DNA from: Streptomyces violaceoruber
Lineage (GTDB): Bacteria > Actinomycetota > Actinomycetes > Streptomycetales > Streptomycetaceae
Assembly (NCBI RefSeq): GCF_033406955.1
Contig: NZ_CP137734.1
Coordinates: forward strand, 7,688,001 to 7,752,000
Reading direction: 5' to 3'
Length of the DNA: 64,000 bases
Part shown: positions 1 through 7,350 of the stretch, one piece after another
Position numbering within the stretch: the stretch's first letter is position 1
Layout: each line of letters starts with the position of its first letter
Notes under the pieces: model-generated
The model's database searches: none
What the model saw: the letters and a program-made list of their open reading frames with translations, nothing else
Told to the model about the DNA's origin: nothing
Translations under genes and position numbers: made by a program

Positions 1-99
1 GGGCGTGGTGGACGGGCTGTCGCGTTCGGTTCGCCGGGGCTCTCGGCGCTTGCCCGGCCTGGGCCGCGGCGGCGGCGGCGTGGGCGCGACCGGGGGACC
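1..99. other. Unassigned window edge
   Basis: This GC-rich stretch lies downstream of the MFS gene stop codon. I see no start codon with a ribosome site and no recognisable protein segment on either strand. It may be the end of a neighbouring gene lying outside the window. Confidence 0.3.
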
Positions 100-1383
100 T
101 CAGCCGTCAGCGGCGGGCCGGGACGGGGAGGGAGCGGACGTGTGGGGCTGTCGCGGCAGCAGCAGTGGGGTCGTCAGGAGCAGCACGCCCGCGAGCGCGA
201 CGGCCGTACGCGTCCCGGTCAGGCCGGCCAGCAGTCCCCACAGCGCGGTCAGCGCGGCGGTCGTCAGCTTCCCGCTGACCGTCCAGGCCGACAGCGTGCG
301 CGCCACCCGGTCCGCGGGCGTCAGCTCCAGCCGACGGGTGGCGTACACCGGGTTGTACACGCCCACGGACGCGATCAGTCCGAACTCGACGGCCATCACC
401 AGGATCAGCCCCCCGGTCCCCGGACCGACGAAGGCCAGCCCCACGGGCCAGCACACGCGCAGCACGCCGCTGGTCACCAGCACCCGGTGCTCCCCGAAGC
501 GGGCCACGAGCGGTCCGGCCATGCGCGAGCCGACCAGCCCGCCGAGGCACGGCACCGCGAAGGCGAGCGCGTACTGCCAGGGGGCGAACCCCAGGTCGCC
601 CAGCATGAGCACGGCCAGCAGCGGTGCCGTCGCCATGATCAGACCGTTGACCAGGACCATGTTGAGGAACAGCGGACGCAGGGCCGGTGAGGCGAGCACG
701 TACCGCCAGCCGTCCAGCAGGTCACCGGCGCGCAGCCGGCTCGCCGCCGCGCGCCGCGGGTGCGGCTCCCCGCCCCCGATCGCGCGAATGCCCAGCGCCG
801 AGAGGAGATAGCTGACCGCGTCGGCCGCCACCGTCACCACCGGGCCGAAGAGCCCGATCGCGGCCCCGCCGACCGGCGGTCCGAGCATGGCCGCGGTCCA
901 GGTCGTCGCCTCGAACCGGCCGTTGGCCCGCAGCAGGTCCGGCCCTCGCACCAGCGCCTTGAGACAGGAACCGGCCGCGGCCCTGAAGGTGATGTCGGCC
1001 GCGGCGACGACGACCGACACGACCAGCAGCTGGGCGAAGCCGAGCCGGCCGAGGGCGTACGCGAGCGGCACGCTCAGCAGTACCGCGCACCGCAGCAGGT
1101 CCGTCGCGATCATCACCGGCCGCTTGCGCCGGAACTCCACCCACGGCCCGAGCGGCACGGCCACCACCGCACCCACCGCGAGGCCGGCCGCCGAGAGCGC
1201 CGCCACCCGTGCCGGACCGGCGTCCAGCACCATGACCGCGATCAACGGAAAGGCGTCGAAGGCCAGCCGCGTGCCGAACGTGCTGACCGTGTACGCACCC
1301 CACAGCCATCCGAACCCCCGCCCCAACGATCTGCCGCCCACCACGTCCGACTCGACCACACCCGACTCCGTCACGCCCGACAT
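100..1383 (-). CDS. MFS family transporter
   Basis: A 427-residue, strongly hydrophobic protein with about twelve membrane segments and the MFS loop between segments 2 and 3 (EFRRKRPVM near residue 84). The length and the conserved first helix (GRGFGWLWGAYTVSTFGTRLAFDA region, residues 21-44) fit the drug-exporter-like MFS group common in Streptomyces. It would act in the cytoplasmic membrane by proton-driven export. The substrate cannot be read from sequence. The gene lies 85 bases downstream of an alpha/beta hydrolase on the same strand and may be co-transcribed with it. A short palindrome lies just upstream of its ATG. Confidence 0.85.
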   Translation of the reverse strand: MSGVTESGVVESDVVGGRSLGRGFGWLWGAYTVSTFGTRLAFDAFPLIAVMVLDAGPARVAALSAAGLAVGAVVAVPLGPWVEFRRKRPVMIATDLLRCAVLLSVPLAYALGRLGFAQLLVVSVVVAAADITFRAAAGSCLKALVRGPDLLRANGRFEATTWTAAMLGPPVGGAAIGLFGPVVTVAADAVSYLLSALGIRAIGGGEPHPRRAAASRLRAGDLLDGWRYVLASPALRPLFLNMVLVNGLIMATAPLLAVLMLGDLGFAPWQYALAFAVPCLGGLVGSRMAGPLVARFGEHRVLVTSGVLRVCWPVGLAFVGPGTGGLILVMAVEFGLIASVGVYNPVYATRRLELTPADRVARTLSAWTVSGKLTTAALTALWGLLAGLTGTRTAVALAGVLLLTTPLLLPRQPHTSAPSPSRPAADG

Positions 1384-1432
1384 CCAAGCGAGCCGGGGCC
1401 GGGCGGATCAAACAACCGGCCGGGCGGCACGT

Positions 1433-1447
1433 ACAACCGACCGTTGT
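1433..1447. promoter_or_regulatory. Short palindrome upstream of the MFS gene
   Basis: ACAAC-CGACC-GTTGT is a perfect 5-bp inverted repeat about 50 bases upstream of the MFS start codon. It could be a regulator site, but arms this short occur by chance. Confidence 0.25.
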
Positions 1448-1468
1448 GCACACGCTCCGAGGCGGGTG

Positions 1469-2365
1469 CTACCGGGTGAGCAGCTCGCGCAGTGCCCCGG
1501 CGACCTCGTCCGGCGCCTCCTCGGCCATGAAGTGCCCGCACCCGACGGTTTCGTGCCGCAGGTCCGGGGCCCACGCCCGCCACAGCGCGGCGGCGTCGTA
1601 GCCGAGAGCGGTGCCCCAGTCCTGCTGGAGCACGGTCACCGGCATCCGGAGCCGGTTGCCGTTCTCCCGGTCCGCCCGGTCGTGGTCCACGTCGACGCCG
1701 GCCGAGGCCCGGTAGTCGGCCACGATGGACGGCACCGCCTCGCGGGACGCCTTCAGGTAGGCGGCGCGGACGTCGGCGGGCAGGGCGTCCGGGTCCCGGG
1801 TCCAGACGTCGAGGAAGTGACCGAAGAACGCGTCCGGCGCGGCGCCGATCAGCTGCTCCGGCAGCCCCGGCGGCTGCGCCATCAGATACAGGTGGAAGCC
1901 GACCGCCGCCGTCGTGCCGTGCAGGACGTCCCACATGTCCAGCGTCGGCAGCCCGTCCAGCGCGGCCAGGTGCGTCACCGCGTCGGGGTGGTCGAGCCCG
2001 GCGCGCACCGCGACCAGCGCGCCCCGGTCGTGACCGGCCAGCGCGAACCGCTCGTGCCCCAGCTCCCGGGCCAGGGCGACCACGTCGGCGGCCATGGCCC
2101 GCTTGGCGTACGCGGTGCCGTCCGGGTCGGCGGGCTTGTCGCTGGCGCCGTATCCGCGCAGGTCGGGGCAGATGACCGTGTGGTCGGCCGCCAGGTCGGC
2201 GGCGACGTGCCGCCACATCAGATGGGTCTGGGGAAAGCCGTGCAGCAGCACGACCGGGCTGCCCGTGCCGCCGACGGCCACGTGCAGGCCGACGCCGTCG
2301 GCGACCGTCACGCGTTCGTGGGTGAAGCCGGGGATGGCCGGTTCCACGGTGGTCTGGGTGGTCAT
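1469..2365 (-). CDS. Alpha/beta hydrolase, haloacetate dehalogenase/epoxide hydrolase-like
   Basis: A 298-residue hydrolase. The oxyanion region HGFPQTH is near residue 42, the nucleophile elbow is GHDRGA with Asp as nucleophile near residue 110, and the catalytic His lies in GCGHFMAEEAP near the C-terminus. An Asp nucleophile with a following Arg is typical of haloacetate dehalogenases and epoxide hydrolases. However, the second Arg of the dehalogenase motif (DRGAR) is Leu here, and the halide-pocket His-Trp pair reads His-Leu (GFHLYLMAQ). True defluorinase activity is therefore doubtful. I chose the ATG at 2365 because GAGAGG stands at ribosome-site spacing; an upstream in-frame ATG at 2437 would run through the intergenic repeats. 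It is divergent from the SARP regulator, which may control it. Confidence 0.8.
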   Translation of the reverse strand: MTTQTTVEPAIPGFTHERVTVADGVGLHVAVGGTGSPVVLLHGFPQTHLMWRHVAADLAADHTVICPDLRGYGASDKPADPDGTAYAKRAMAADVVALARELGHERFALAGHDRGALVAVRAGLDHPDAVTHLAALDGLPTLDMWDVLHGTTAAVGFHLYLMAQPPGLPEQLIGAAPDAFFGHFLDVWTRDPDALPADVRAAYLKASREAVPSIVADYRASAGVDVDHDRADRENGNRLRMPVTVLQQDWGTALGYDAAALWRAWAPDLRHETVGCGHFMAEEAPDEVAGALRELLTR

Positions 2366-2449
2366 GGTGGTCAGCGCCTCTCTGTTCCTGCTCGTGTCAC
2401 ACGTCCTGGTGACGCCTTCGAGGCTGCCGCGCCCCAATCAGCAACGGAT

Positions 2450-2515
2450 CAGCAGCCGGCCGGCGACCGACCGGCGACCGACCGGCAGCCGGCCGACGAC
2501 CGACCGGGTACCGGC
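2450..2515. repeat. Six 11-bp tandem repeats, candidate SARP operator
   Basis: Six consecutive 11-mers read CAGCAGCCGGC, CGGCGACCGAC, CGGCGACCGAC, CGGCAGCCGGC, CGACGACCGAC and CGGGTACCGGC. SARP-type activators are known to bind direct heptamer repeats spaced one helical turn (11 bp) apart. This array lies in the gap between the hydrolase and the AfsR/SARP-type regulator, which suggests the regulator's own operator. The binding role is inference; the repeat itself is directly visible. Confidence 0.6.
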
Positions 2516-2576
2516 CCGCACGCGTACCGTGGTGATCGCACACGCGGTGGCGGATCGGAGCGGACGGAACACGGAC

Positions 2577-4559
2577 ATGGAAGCGGTCACGTTCGGTGTG
2601 CTCGGAGCGGTCACCGCCCGGCGCGGCTCCCACGCCCTCGCCCTCAAGGGCCCCCGGCACCACGCCGTGCTCGCCCGGCTGATCCTGGCCCGGCGGCGGG
2701 TCGTCCCCGTCGCCCGCCTGGTCGAGGACCTGTGGGACGCCCCGCCGCCGCGGGCCGTCGGAGCGGTGCGCACCTTCGTCGGCGACCTGCGCCGCGCCCT
2801 GGAACCCGACCGGCCGCCGCGCGCCCCCGCCCGGCTGCTGGTCACCGAGGGACCGGGCTACGCCCTGCGCGCGGCGCCGGACACCGTGGACGCGTGGCGC
2901 TTCGAGGCCGCCGTCGCCGAGGCGGACCGGCTGCCGGCCGCTCAGGCCCCCGAGCGGCTGCGGGCGGCGCTGGGGGAGTGGCGGGGACCCGCCTACGCCG
3001 GGTTCGGCGCGGCGGACTGGGCCCGCGGCGAACGCTCCCGGCTCACCGAGCTGCGGCTGCGCGCCGTCGAGCGGCGCGCGGAGCTGCTCGTGGAACTCGG
3101 GCGCGCCGCCGAGGCCGTCCCCGACCTGGACGCGCACCTCACCGAGCACCCCTGGCGCGAGGAGTCCTGGCGGCTGCTCGCGCTCGCCCTGTACCGGACC
3201 GGACGGCAGGCGGACGCCCTCGCCGTGCTGCGCCGGGCCCGCGCCCTGCTGGCCGGGCGGCTCGGCATCGACCCGGGCCCGCGGCTGCGCCGCCTGGAGG
3301 CCGGCATCCTCGCCCAGGACCCGGACCTGGACCCGCCCGGCGAACCGGCCGACCCGGCGGCCCGGCTGTGGGCCCGCGCGACCGAGGCGTACGACCGCAC
3401 GGTCGCCGCCGGCTCCCGGGCCCGCCTGGAATCCACCGTCGGCCTGCTGCGAAGCCTCGCGGTCACCGGCGGCGGTGGCCTGGAGGCCGCCCGGGAGCAC
3501 CGGATGACGGCGGTCCAGGCGGCGGAGGAGACGGGCGACGCGGAACTGACCGCCCGGGTGATCGGTGCCTACGACGTCCCCGCCAACTGGACCCGCAGCG
3601 ACGACCCCGCCCTGGCGCGGCGCCTCGTCGACGCCGCCGAGCGCACCCTCGGCGCCCTGCCCGAGGGTCCCGCCACCGAGGCGGCACGCTGCCGTCTGCT
3701 GGCCACGGTCGCCCTGGAGTCGCGGGGCGTGCGTTCCCCGCGAGGGCCGCGGGCCGCCGCCGAGGCCGAGGGCATCGCCCGCCGCCTGGACGACCCCGCC
3801 CTGCTCGCGTTCGCCCTCAACGGCGTCTTCATGCAGTCCTGCACCCGAGCCGGACTGGCGCCGCGCCGGGACACCATCGGCGCCGAACTCATCGCCCTCG
3901 GCGCCCGGCACGGCCTGGTCAACTACGAGGTGCTCGGCCATCTGATCCGGCTCCAGGCCCGCTCGGCGCGCGCCGACTTCACGGCCGCCGACGAGCACGC
4001 GACGACCGTGGACCGCCTCGCCGAACGGCACGAACGGCCCCTCGTGGCCGTCTTCACCGCCTGGTACCTGGCCCTGCGCCGGGCCGCCACCGCCGGCCCG
4101 TCCGCCGGTTCCCACGACAGCGCCGAGGCCGCCTACCGGTCGGCCGCCGCCCGGCTCGACGGCGCGGGGATGCCCGGCCTGGAACGCGGGCTCCTGCACC
4201 TCGCCCTGCTCGGCCTGCGCCTGGCCCACGGCCGGCCCGCGGAGGTGGACCCGGGAGCGGACTGGGGACCGTACCGTCCCTGGGCCGAGCCCTTCGCCCT
4301 GCTGGCCGAGGGCCGCGGCACCGAGGCCCGAAACGCCCTGCGGGCCCTGGCCGAACCGCCGCCCGACCTCCTCTACGAGGCGCTGTGCTGCGCCGAGGCC
4401 GCGCTCGCCCTCGCCCTCGACGACCGCCCGGCGCTGCGGCGGACCCACGACAGGCTGCTGCCCGCGTCCGGTGAACTCGCGGGCGCGGGCAGCGGGCTGC
4501 TCACCTTCGGTCCGGTCGACGGCTGGCTCGGCGCGATCCGCCGGGCCCTGGAGGCGTGA
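2577..4559 (+). CDS. AfsR/SARP family transcriptional regulator with BTAD domain
   Basis: A 660-residue regulator. The N-terminus (MEAVTFGVLGAV) starts an OmpR-like winged-helix DNA-binding domain to about residue 95. It is followed by a bacterial transcriptional activation domain (BTAD, about 100-245) with the typical stretch around HLTEHPWREESWRLL. The remaining 400 residues are helical and TPR-like. There is no NB-ARC/ATPase motif, so it is intermediate between short SARPs and full AfsR. The ATG at 2577 is the natural start of the winged helix. Such regulators activate secondary-metabolite or stress genes. The only obvious local target is the divergent hydrolase, through the 11-bp tandem repeats in the shared upstream region. 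Confidence 0.85.
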   Translation: MEAVTFGVLGAVTARRGSHALALKGPRHHAVLARLILARRRVVPVARLVEDLWDAPPPRAVGAVRTFVGDLRRALEPDRPPRAPARLLVTEGPGYALRAAPDTVDAWRFEAAVAEADRLPAAQAPERLRAALGEWRGPAYAGFGAADWARGERSRLTELRLRAVERRAELLVELGRAAEAVPDLDAHLTEHPWREESWRLLALALYRTGRQADALAVLRRARALLAGRLGIDPGPRLRRLEAGILAQDPDLDPPGEPADPAARLWARATEAYDRTVAAGSRARLESTVGLLRSLAVTGGGGLEAAREHRMTAVQAAEETGDAELTARVIGAYDVPANWTRSDDPALARRLVDAAERTLGALPEGPATEAARCRLLATVALESRGVRSPRGPRAAAEAEGIARRLDDPALLAFALNGVFMQSCTRAGLAPRRDTIGAELIALGARHGLVNYEVLGHLIRLQARSARADFTAADEHATTVDRLAERHERPLVAVFTAWYLALRRAATAGPSAGSHDSAEAAYRSAAARLDGAGMPGLERGLLHLALLGLRLAHGRPAEVDPGADWGPYRPWAEPFALLAEGRGTEARNALRALAEPPPDLLYEALCCAEAALALALDDRPALRRTHDRLLPASGELAGAGSGLLTFGPVDGWLGAIRRALEA

Positions 4560-5005
4560 CGGCGGCAGAGCGACCCGGCGGGGTCCTGGTCGTCACAGGT
4601 GTGCCGGGGCCGGCCGGACCGGCGTGACTCGATCGGCGTGATCGCGCGCGCCCTGCGCCATGTACGGCGGCGGCGGGTGCGCGGCGTCGCCGGGCAGGGC
4701 GATCCGGCCGTGCACCCACGTTCCGATCGGGTCCCGGTCGGGCGTCTGCCACCGGCGGTCGCGCCACATCGGCGGGATGCCCTCGCGGCCCCGTGCGCGA
4801 CGGGGGCGGCCGGGCGGTGGCGGGCCTGCCGGTGGCGGGCCTGCCGGTGCCGATGCCGAGCGTGCGCCATGACGAGCGTCGCCCGCTGTCCCCGGCGGCG
4901 ACGCTCATCGGGCCCGCACGGGCCCTGGAGGCGGTCCTCGCTCCGGGCCCCGGGCCGGGACGCCCACCGGGGTTGCCCCGGCCCGCGCCGGGTACCCGCC
5001 GGGCC
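4560..5005. other. Non-coding gap with relic and 15-bp tandem duplication
   Basis: There is no intact gene. It holds the monooxygenase relic described separately and an exact tandem pair of the 15-mer GGTGGCGGGCCTGCC at 4816-4845. Nothing else is recognisable. Confidence 0.5.
4647..4781 (-). pseudogene. Relic of a FAD-dependent aromatic monooxygenase
   Basis: Read on the minus strand, about 45 codons encode a piece ending WVHGRIALPGDAAHPPPPY followed by MAQGA. This is the second FAD-contact motif (GD-AAHP) and flank of salicylate/hydroxybenzoate-hydroxylase-type flavoprotein monooxygenases, including the preceding DRDPIGTW segment. Neither the N-terminal GxGxxG domain nor the C-terminal helix follows. 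The reading frame runs on into unrelated sequence. It is a decayed internal fragment. Confidence 0.6.
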
Positions 5006-5440
5006 ATGAAGTGGCAGCAGGTCCAGGAGGGTCCGTCCGCGGTGTACGTGGTGGTGCTCGACCAGGGTGAGGACGCGGTCGCCGAGCTGACCGCCTTCGC
5101 TCGCGAGCGGTCCCTGGGGGCCTCCCAGGTGACCGCCGTGGGCGCCTTCTCCCAGGCGGTCGTCGGCTGGTTCGACCGGCAGGCCAAGGACTACCGGCAC
5201 ATCCCGGTGCGGGAGCAGTGCGAGGTGCTGTCCCTCATCGGGGACATCGCCGTCGCCGACGACGGACCCACCCCGCACCTGCACGCCGTACTGGGCCTGT
5301 CCGACGGTTCCACCCGCGGCGGCCACCTGCTGTCCGGCCGGGTCTGGCCGACGCTGGAGGTCGTCGTCCGGGACAGCCCGGCGGAGCTGGCCAAGATCCA
5401 CCGTCCGGACATCGGCCTGGCCCTGATCGACCCCGGCTGA
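5006..5440 (+). CDS. PPC (DUF296) domain protein
   Basis: A 144-residue single-domain protein of the PPC/DUF296 fold (plants and prokaryotes conserved). It has the characteristic metal-binding histidines in TPHLHAVLG and RGGHLLSG and the core EVLSLIGDIA. Bacterial members are small trimeric proteins of uncertain biochemical role; plant relatives carry AT-hooks, absent here. I used the ATG at 5006 because upstream in-frame codons are repetitive Pro/Gly and unlike the family. It stands alone, 95 bases before a CBS-domain gene on the same strand. Confidence 0.8.
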   Translation: MKWQQVQEGPSAVYVVVLDQGEDAVAELTAFARERSLGASQVTAVGAFSQAVVGWFDRQAKDYRHIPVREQCEVLSLIGDIAVADDGPTPHLHAVLGLSDGSTRGGHLLSGRVWPTLEVVVRDSPAELAKIHRPDIGLALIDPG

Positions 5441-5535
5441 GCCCGGCGTCGCGGAGCGGTTTACCGGCCCGGGTGCGGGCTACGCGGCCCGCAGGCAGTC
5501 CCGTACCGACACGTACCGACCCCGGGAGGCGTGAA

Positions 5536-5961
5536 ATGACACGGCGCATCCGAGACGTGATGTCACCGGCCGCGGTGGCCGTCGAGCCCATGACGACGGT
5601 GGCCCGGGCGGCCCGGCTGATGCGCGAGGAGGACGTCGGCGACGTCCTGGTGACCTACGACTGCGACCTGTTCGGCGTCCTCACCGACCGCGACATCGTG
5701 CTGCGCGGCGTCGCCGCCGGACGGGACCCCGAGGCCACCACGGTCGGCGCGGTGTGCACGCCCCCGCCGGTCGTCACCCTCGAACCCGACGACACCACCG
5801 ACCGCGCGGCCGAGCTGATGGCCCGCCACGCCGTGCGCCGGCTCCCGGTCGTCGAGCACGGCGGTGTCCCGGTCGGCGTGGTCACCCTGGGCGACCTCGC
5901 CGCCACCGACGACCCGCACTCCGCGCTCGCGGACATCAGCCGGGCCGCACCCGGCCACTGA
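5536..5961 (+). CDS. CBS-domain pair protein
   Basis: A 141-residue protein made of two CBS domains (about residues 8-60 and 72-128), with the typical RDVMSPAAVAV start and GVLTDRDIVLRGVA and RRLPVVEHGGVPVGVVTLGD motifs. Stand-alone CBS pairs bind adenosine nucleotides and act as energy or redox sensors, often paired with stress genes in Streptomyces. GGGAGGC precedes the ATG. A GTTT...GGGCTAC stretch about 70 bases upstream resembles, but does not exactly match, a general-stress sigma promoter. The gene is followed by the small membrane protein and the sigma factor on the same strand. Confidence 0.85.
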   Translation: MTRRIRDVMSPAAVAVEPMTTVARAARLMREEDVGDVLVTYDCDLFGVLTDRDIVLRGVAAGRDPEATTVGAVCTPPPVVTLEPDDTTDRAAELMARHAVRRLPVVEHGGVPVGVVTLGDLAATDDPHSALADISRAAPGH

Positions 5962-6000
5962 CACACGGCCACCGGCACCCCCGACCGCGGGGAGGCACGT

Positions 6001-6056
6001 CATGAGCGAACCGTCATGAGCGAACCGTCGTGAGCGAGCCGTCATGAGCGAACCGA
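6001..6056 (+). repeat. Four 14-bp tandem repeats forming coupled mini-reading frames
   Basis: Four copies of CATGAGCGAACCGT (copy 3 begins CGTG, copy 4 ends CGA) are exactly adjacent. Because 14 is not a multiple of three, each of the first three start codons opens a five-codon frame Met-Ser-Glu-Pro-Ser-stop. Its stop overlaps the next start as ATGA or GTGA: starts at 6002, 6016 and 6030, stops ending at 6019, 6033 and 6047. The fourth start (6044) opens the real gene. The only good ribosome site (GGAGG, 5991-5995) serves the first mini-frame. Ribosomes would therefore reach 6044 mainly by serial termination-reinitiation. Confidence 0.85.
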
Positions 6057-6298
6057 TCCACGCACGGAGCGCCCTGCGGCTGAGACTGCTGCTGTCGGCG
6101 GTCTTCCCGCCGCTGTTCCTCGCGGGCGCCGTGTTCTTCGGCGTGTGGGCCGCGGACACCGCCCCCGGCGACAGCCCCGGCCGCGGCATGCTCGTGGTCG
6201 TCGCCGTGGTGTGCGCGGCGCTCACCCTGCTGGCGGCCGCCGACCTGCTGGTGGTGGTCCGCCGGCTGAGAAGCGGACACGGGTCCGGAAGCCCGTGA
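6044..6298 (+). CDS. Small two-helix membrane protein (DUF6343-like)
   Basis: An 84-residue protein with two membrane segments (about residues 14-35 and 48-70) and a short basic C-terminus. The N-terminal EPIHARSALRLRL motif resembles the actinobacterial DUF6343 family, of unknown function; this assignment is from memory. The start at 6044 is the last of four repeated start codons and has no ribosome site of its own. Translation probably depends on the coupled mini-frames upstream. It is 25 bases before the sigma factor and likely co-transcribed. Confidence 0.65.
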   Translation: MSEPIHARSALRLRLLLSAVFPPLFLAGAVFFGVWAADTAPGDSPGRGMLVVVAVVCAALTLLAAADLLVVVRRLRSGHGSGSP

Positions 6299-6323
6299 TC
6301 CGGAAGCGGACGGAGGAAACGAC

Positions 6324-7343
6324 ATGGCGCCCACGGCACGCACACCGACGGCACGCACCCGGGACGACCGCCGCGCCACCACCCGCACCGCGCGGCTGCG
6401 CACCCGCATCCCCGAACCCGACGAGGAACCCGACCTGCTCGGCCAGTACCTGACCCAGATCGGGGCCACCCCCCTGCTGACCGCCGAGGACGAGGTACGG
6501 CTCGCCACCCGTATCGAGGCGGGAGTCCGGGCCAGGGAGGAACTGGAGACGGCCGACACCGGCGAGCCCGCCCCCACGCCCCGGCGGCGCCGCACGCTGG
6601 AGGAGACCGTCCACGACGGCCAGGAGGCCAAGGACCACATGGTGCGGGCCAACCTGCGGCTCGTGGTGTCGATGGCCAAGCGCCACGCCCACCGCGGACT
6701 GCCGCTCCTCGACGTCATCCAGGAGGGCAACCTCGGACTGATCCGGGCCGTGGAGAAGTTCGACCACACCAAGGGCTTCAAGTTCTCCACGTACGCCACC
6801 TGGTGGATCCGCCAGGCCATCGAACGGGGCCTGGCCACCCACGCCCGCACCGTACGGCTGCCGGTCCACGTCGTGGAGCAGCTCCAGAAGCTGGCCAAGG
6901 TCGAACGCAAGCTCCGCGCGGGCCTGGACCGGGAGCCGACCACCGAGGAGGTCGCCGCCGAGAGCGGCATCGACGTGGACAAGGTCGTCTGGCTGCGCAG
7001 GGTGGGCCGGGACGCGGTCAGCCTGGACACCCCCGTGGACGAGACCGGCGACACCGTCGTCGGCGACCTCATCCCCGACACCGAGGTGCTGCGCGCCCCC
7101 GAGGTCGCCGAGTTCCAGGCGCTCGCGGCGGAGTTGCGGGAGGCCGTCGGCACCCTCGCACCTCGCGAGTCCCTGATCCTCAGCCTGCGCTACGGGCTGC
7201 ACGACGGCCGCCCCCGCACCCTGCAACAGGTCGCCCAGCACGTGGGCCTCACCCGCGAACGCGTCCGCCAGCTGGAGAAGGAGTCCCTCGCCCACCTGCG
7301 CGCCCCCGAGAACCGGGAACGCCTGCTGGACTGGGCGAGCTGA
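6324..7343 (+). CDS. hrdC: RNA polymerase sigma factor, RpoD/SigA group, HrdC-like
   Basis: A 339-residue sigma-70 protein. Region 1.2 starts near LLGQYLTQIG (about 38-47). Region 2 carries RANLRLVVSMAKRH and the RpoD-type 2.3/2.4 stretch KGFKFSTYATWWIRQAI. Region 3 is followed by region 4 with the helix-turn-helix LQQVAQHVGLTRERVRQLE near the end. The long N-terminal region of the essential HrdB is absent. It is therefore a non-essential group 2 factor of the HrdA/HrdC/HrdD type. The length and the neighbourhood, which recalls SCO0895, favour HrdC, but HrdD is not excluded. GGAGGA precedes the ATG. The next gene converges with only 7 bases between stop codons. Confidence 0.85.
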   Translation: MAPTARTPTARTRDDRRATTRTARLRTRIPEPDEEPDLLGQYLTQIGATPLLTAEDEVRLATRIEAGVRAREELETADTGEPAPTPRRRRTLEETVHDGQEAKDHMVRANLRLVVSMAKRHAHRGLPLLDVIQEGNLGLIRAVEKFDHTKGFKFSTYATWWIRQAIERGLATHARTVRLPVHVVEQLQKLAKVERKLRAGLDREPTTEEVAAESGIDVDKVVWLRRVGRDAVSLDTPVDETGDTVVGDLIPDTEVLRAPEVAEFQALAAELREAVGTLAPRESLILSLRYGLHDGRPRTLQQVAQHVGLTRERVRQLEKESLAHLRAPENRERLLDWAS

Positions 7344-7350
7344 CCGGGAG

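Noticed and set aside
5..4474. Long open frames opposite or out of phase with the MFS, hydrolase and SARP genes.
   Set aside because: They are Arg/Pro/Gly-rich shadows typical of high-GC DNA, without ribosome sites or family motifs.
5478..5510. GTTT-N14-GGGCTAC upstream of the CBS gene as a SigB-type promoter.
   Set aside because: The -10 word has an extra base compared with GGGTAC/T, so the match is too weak to list as a feature.
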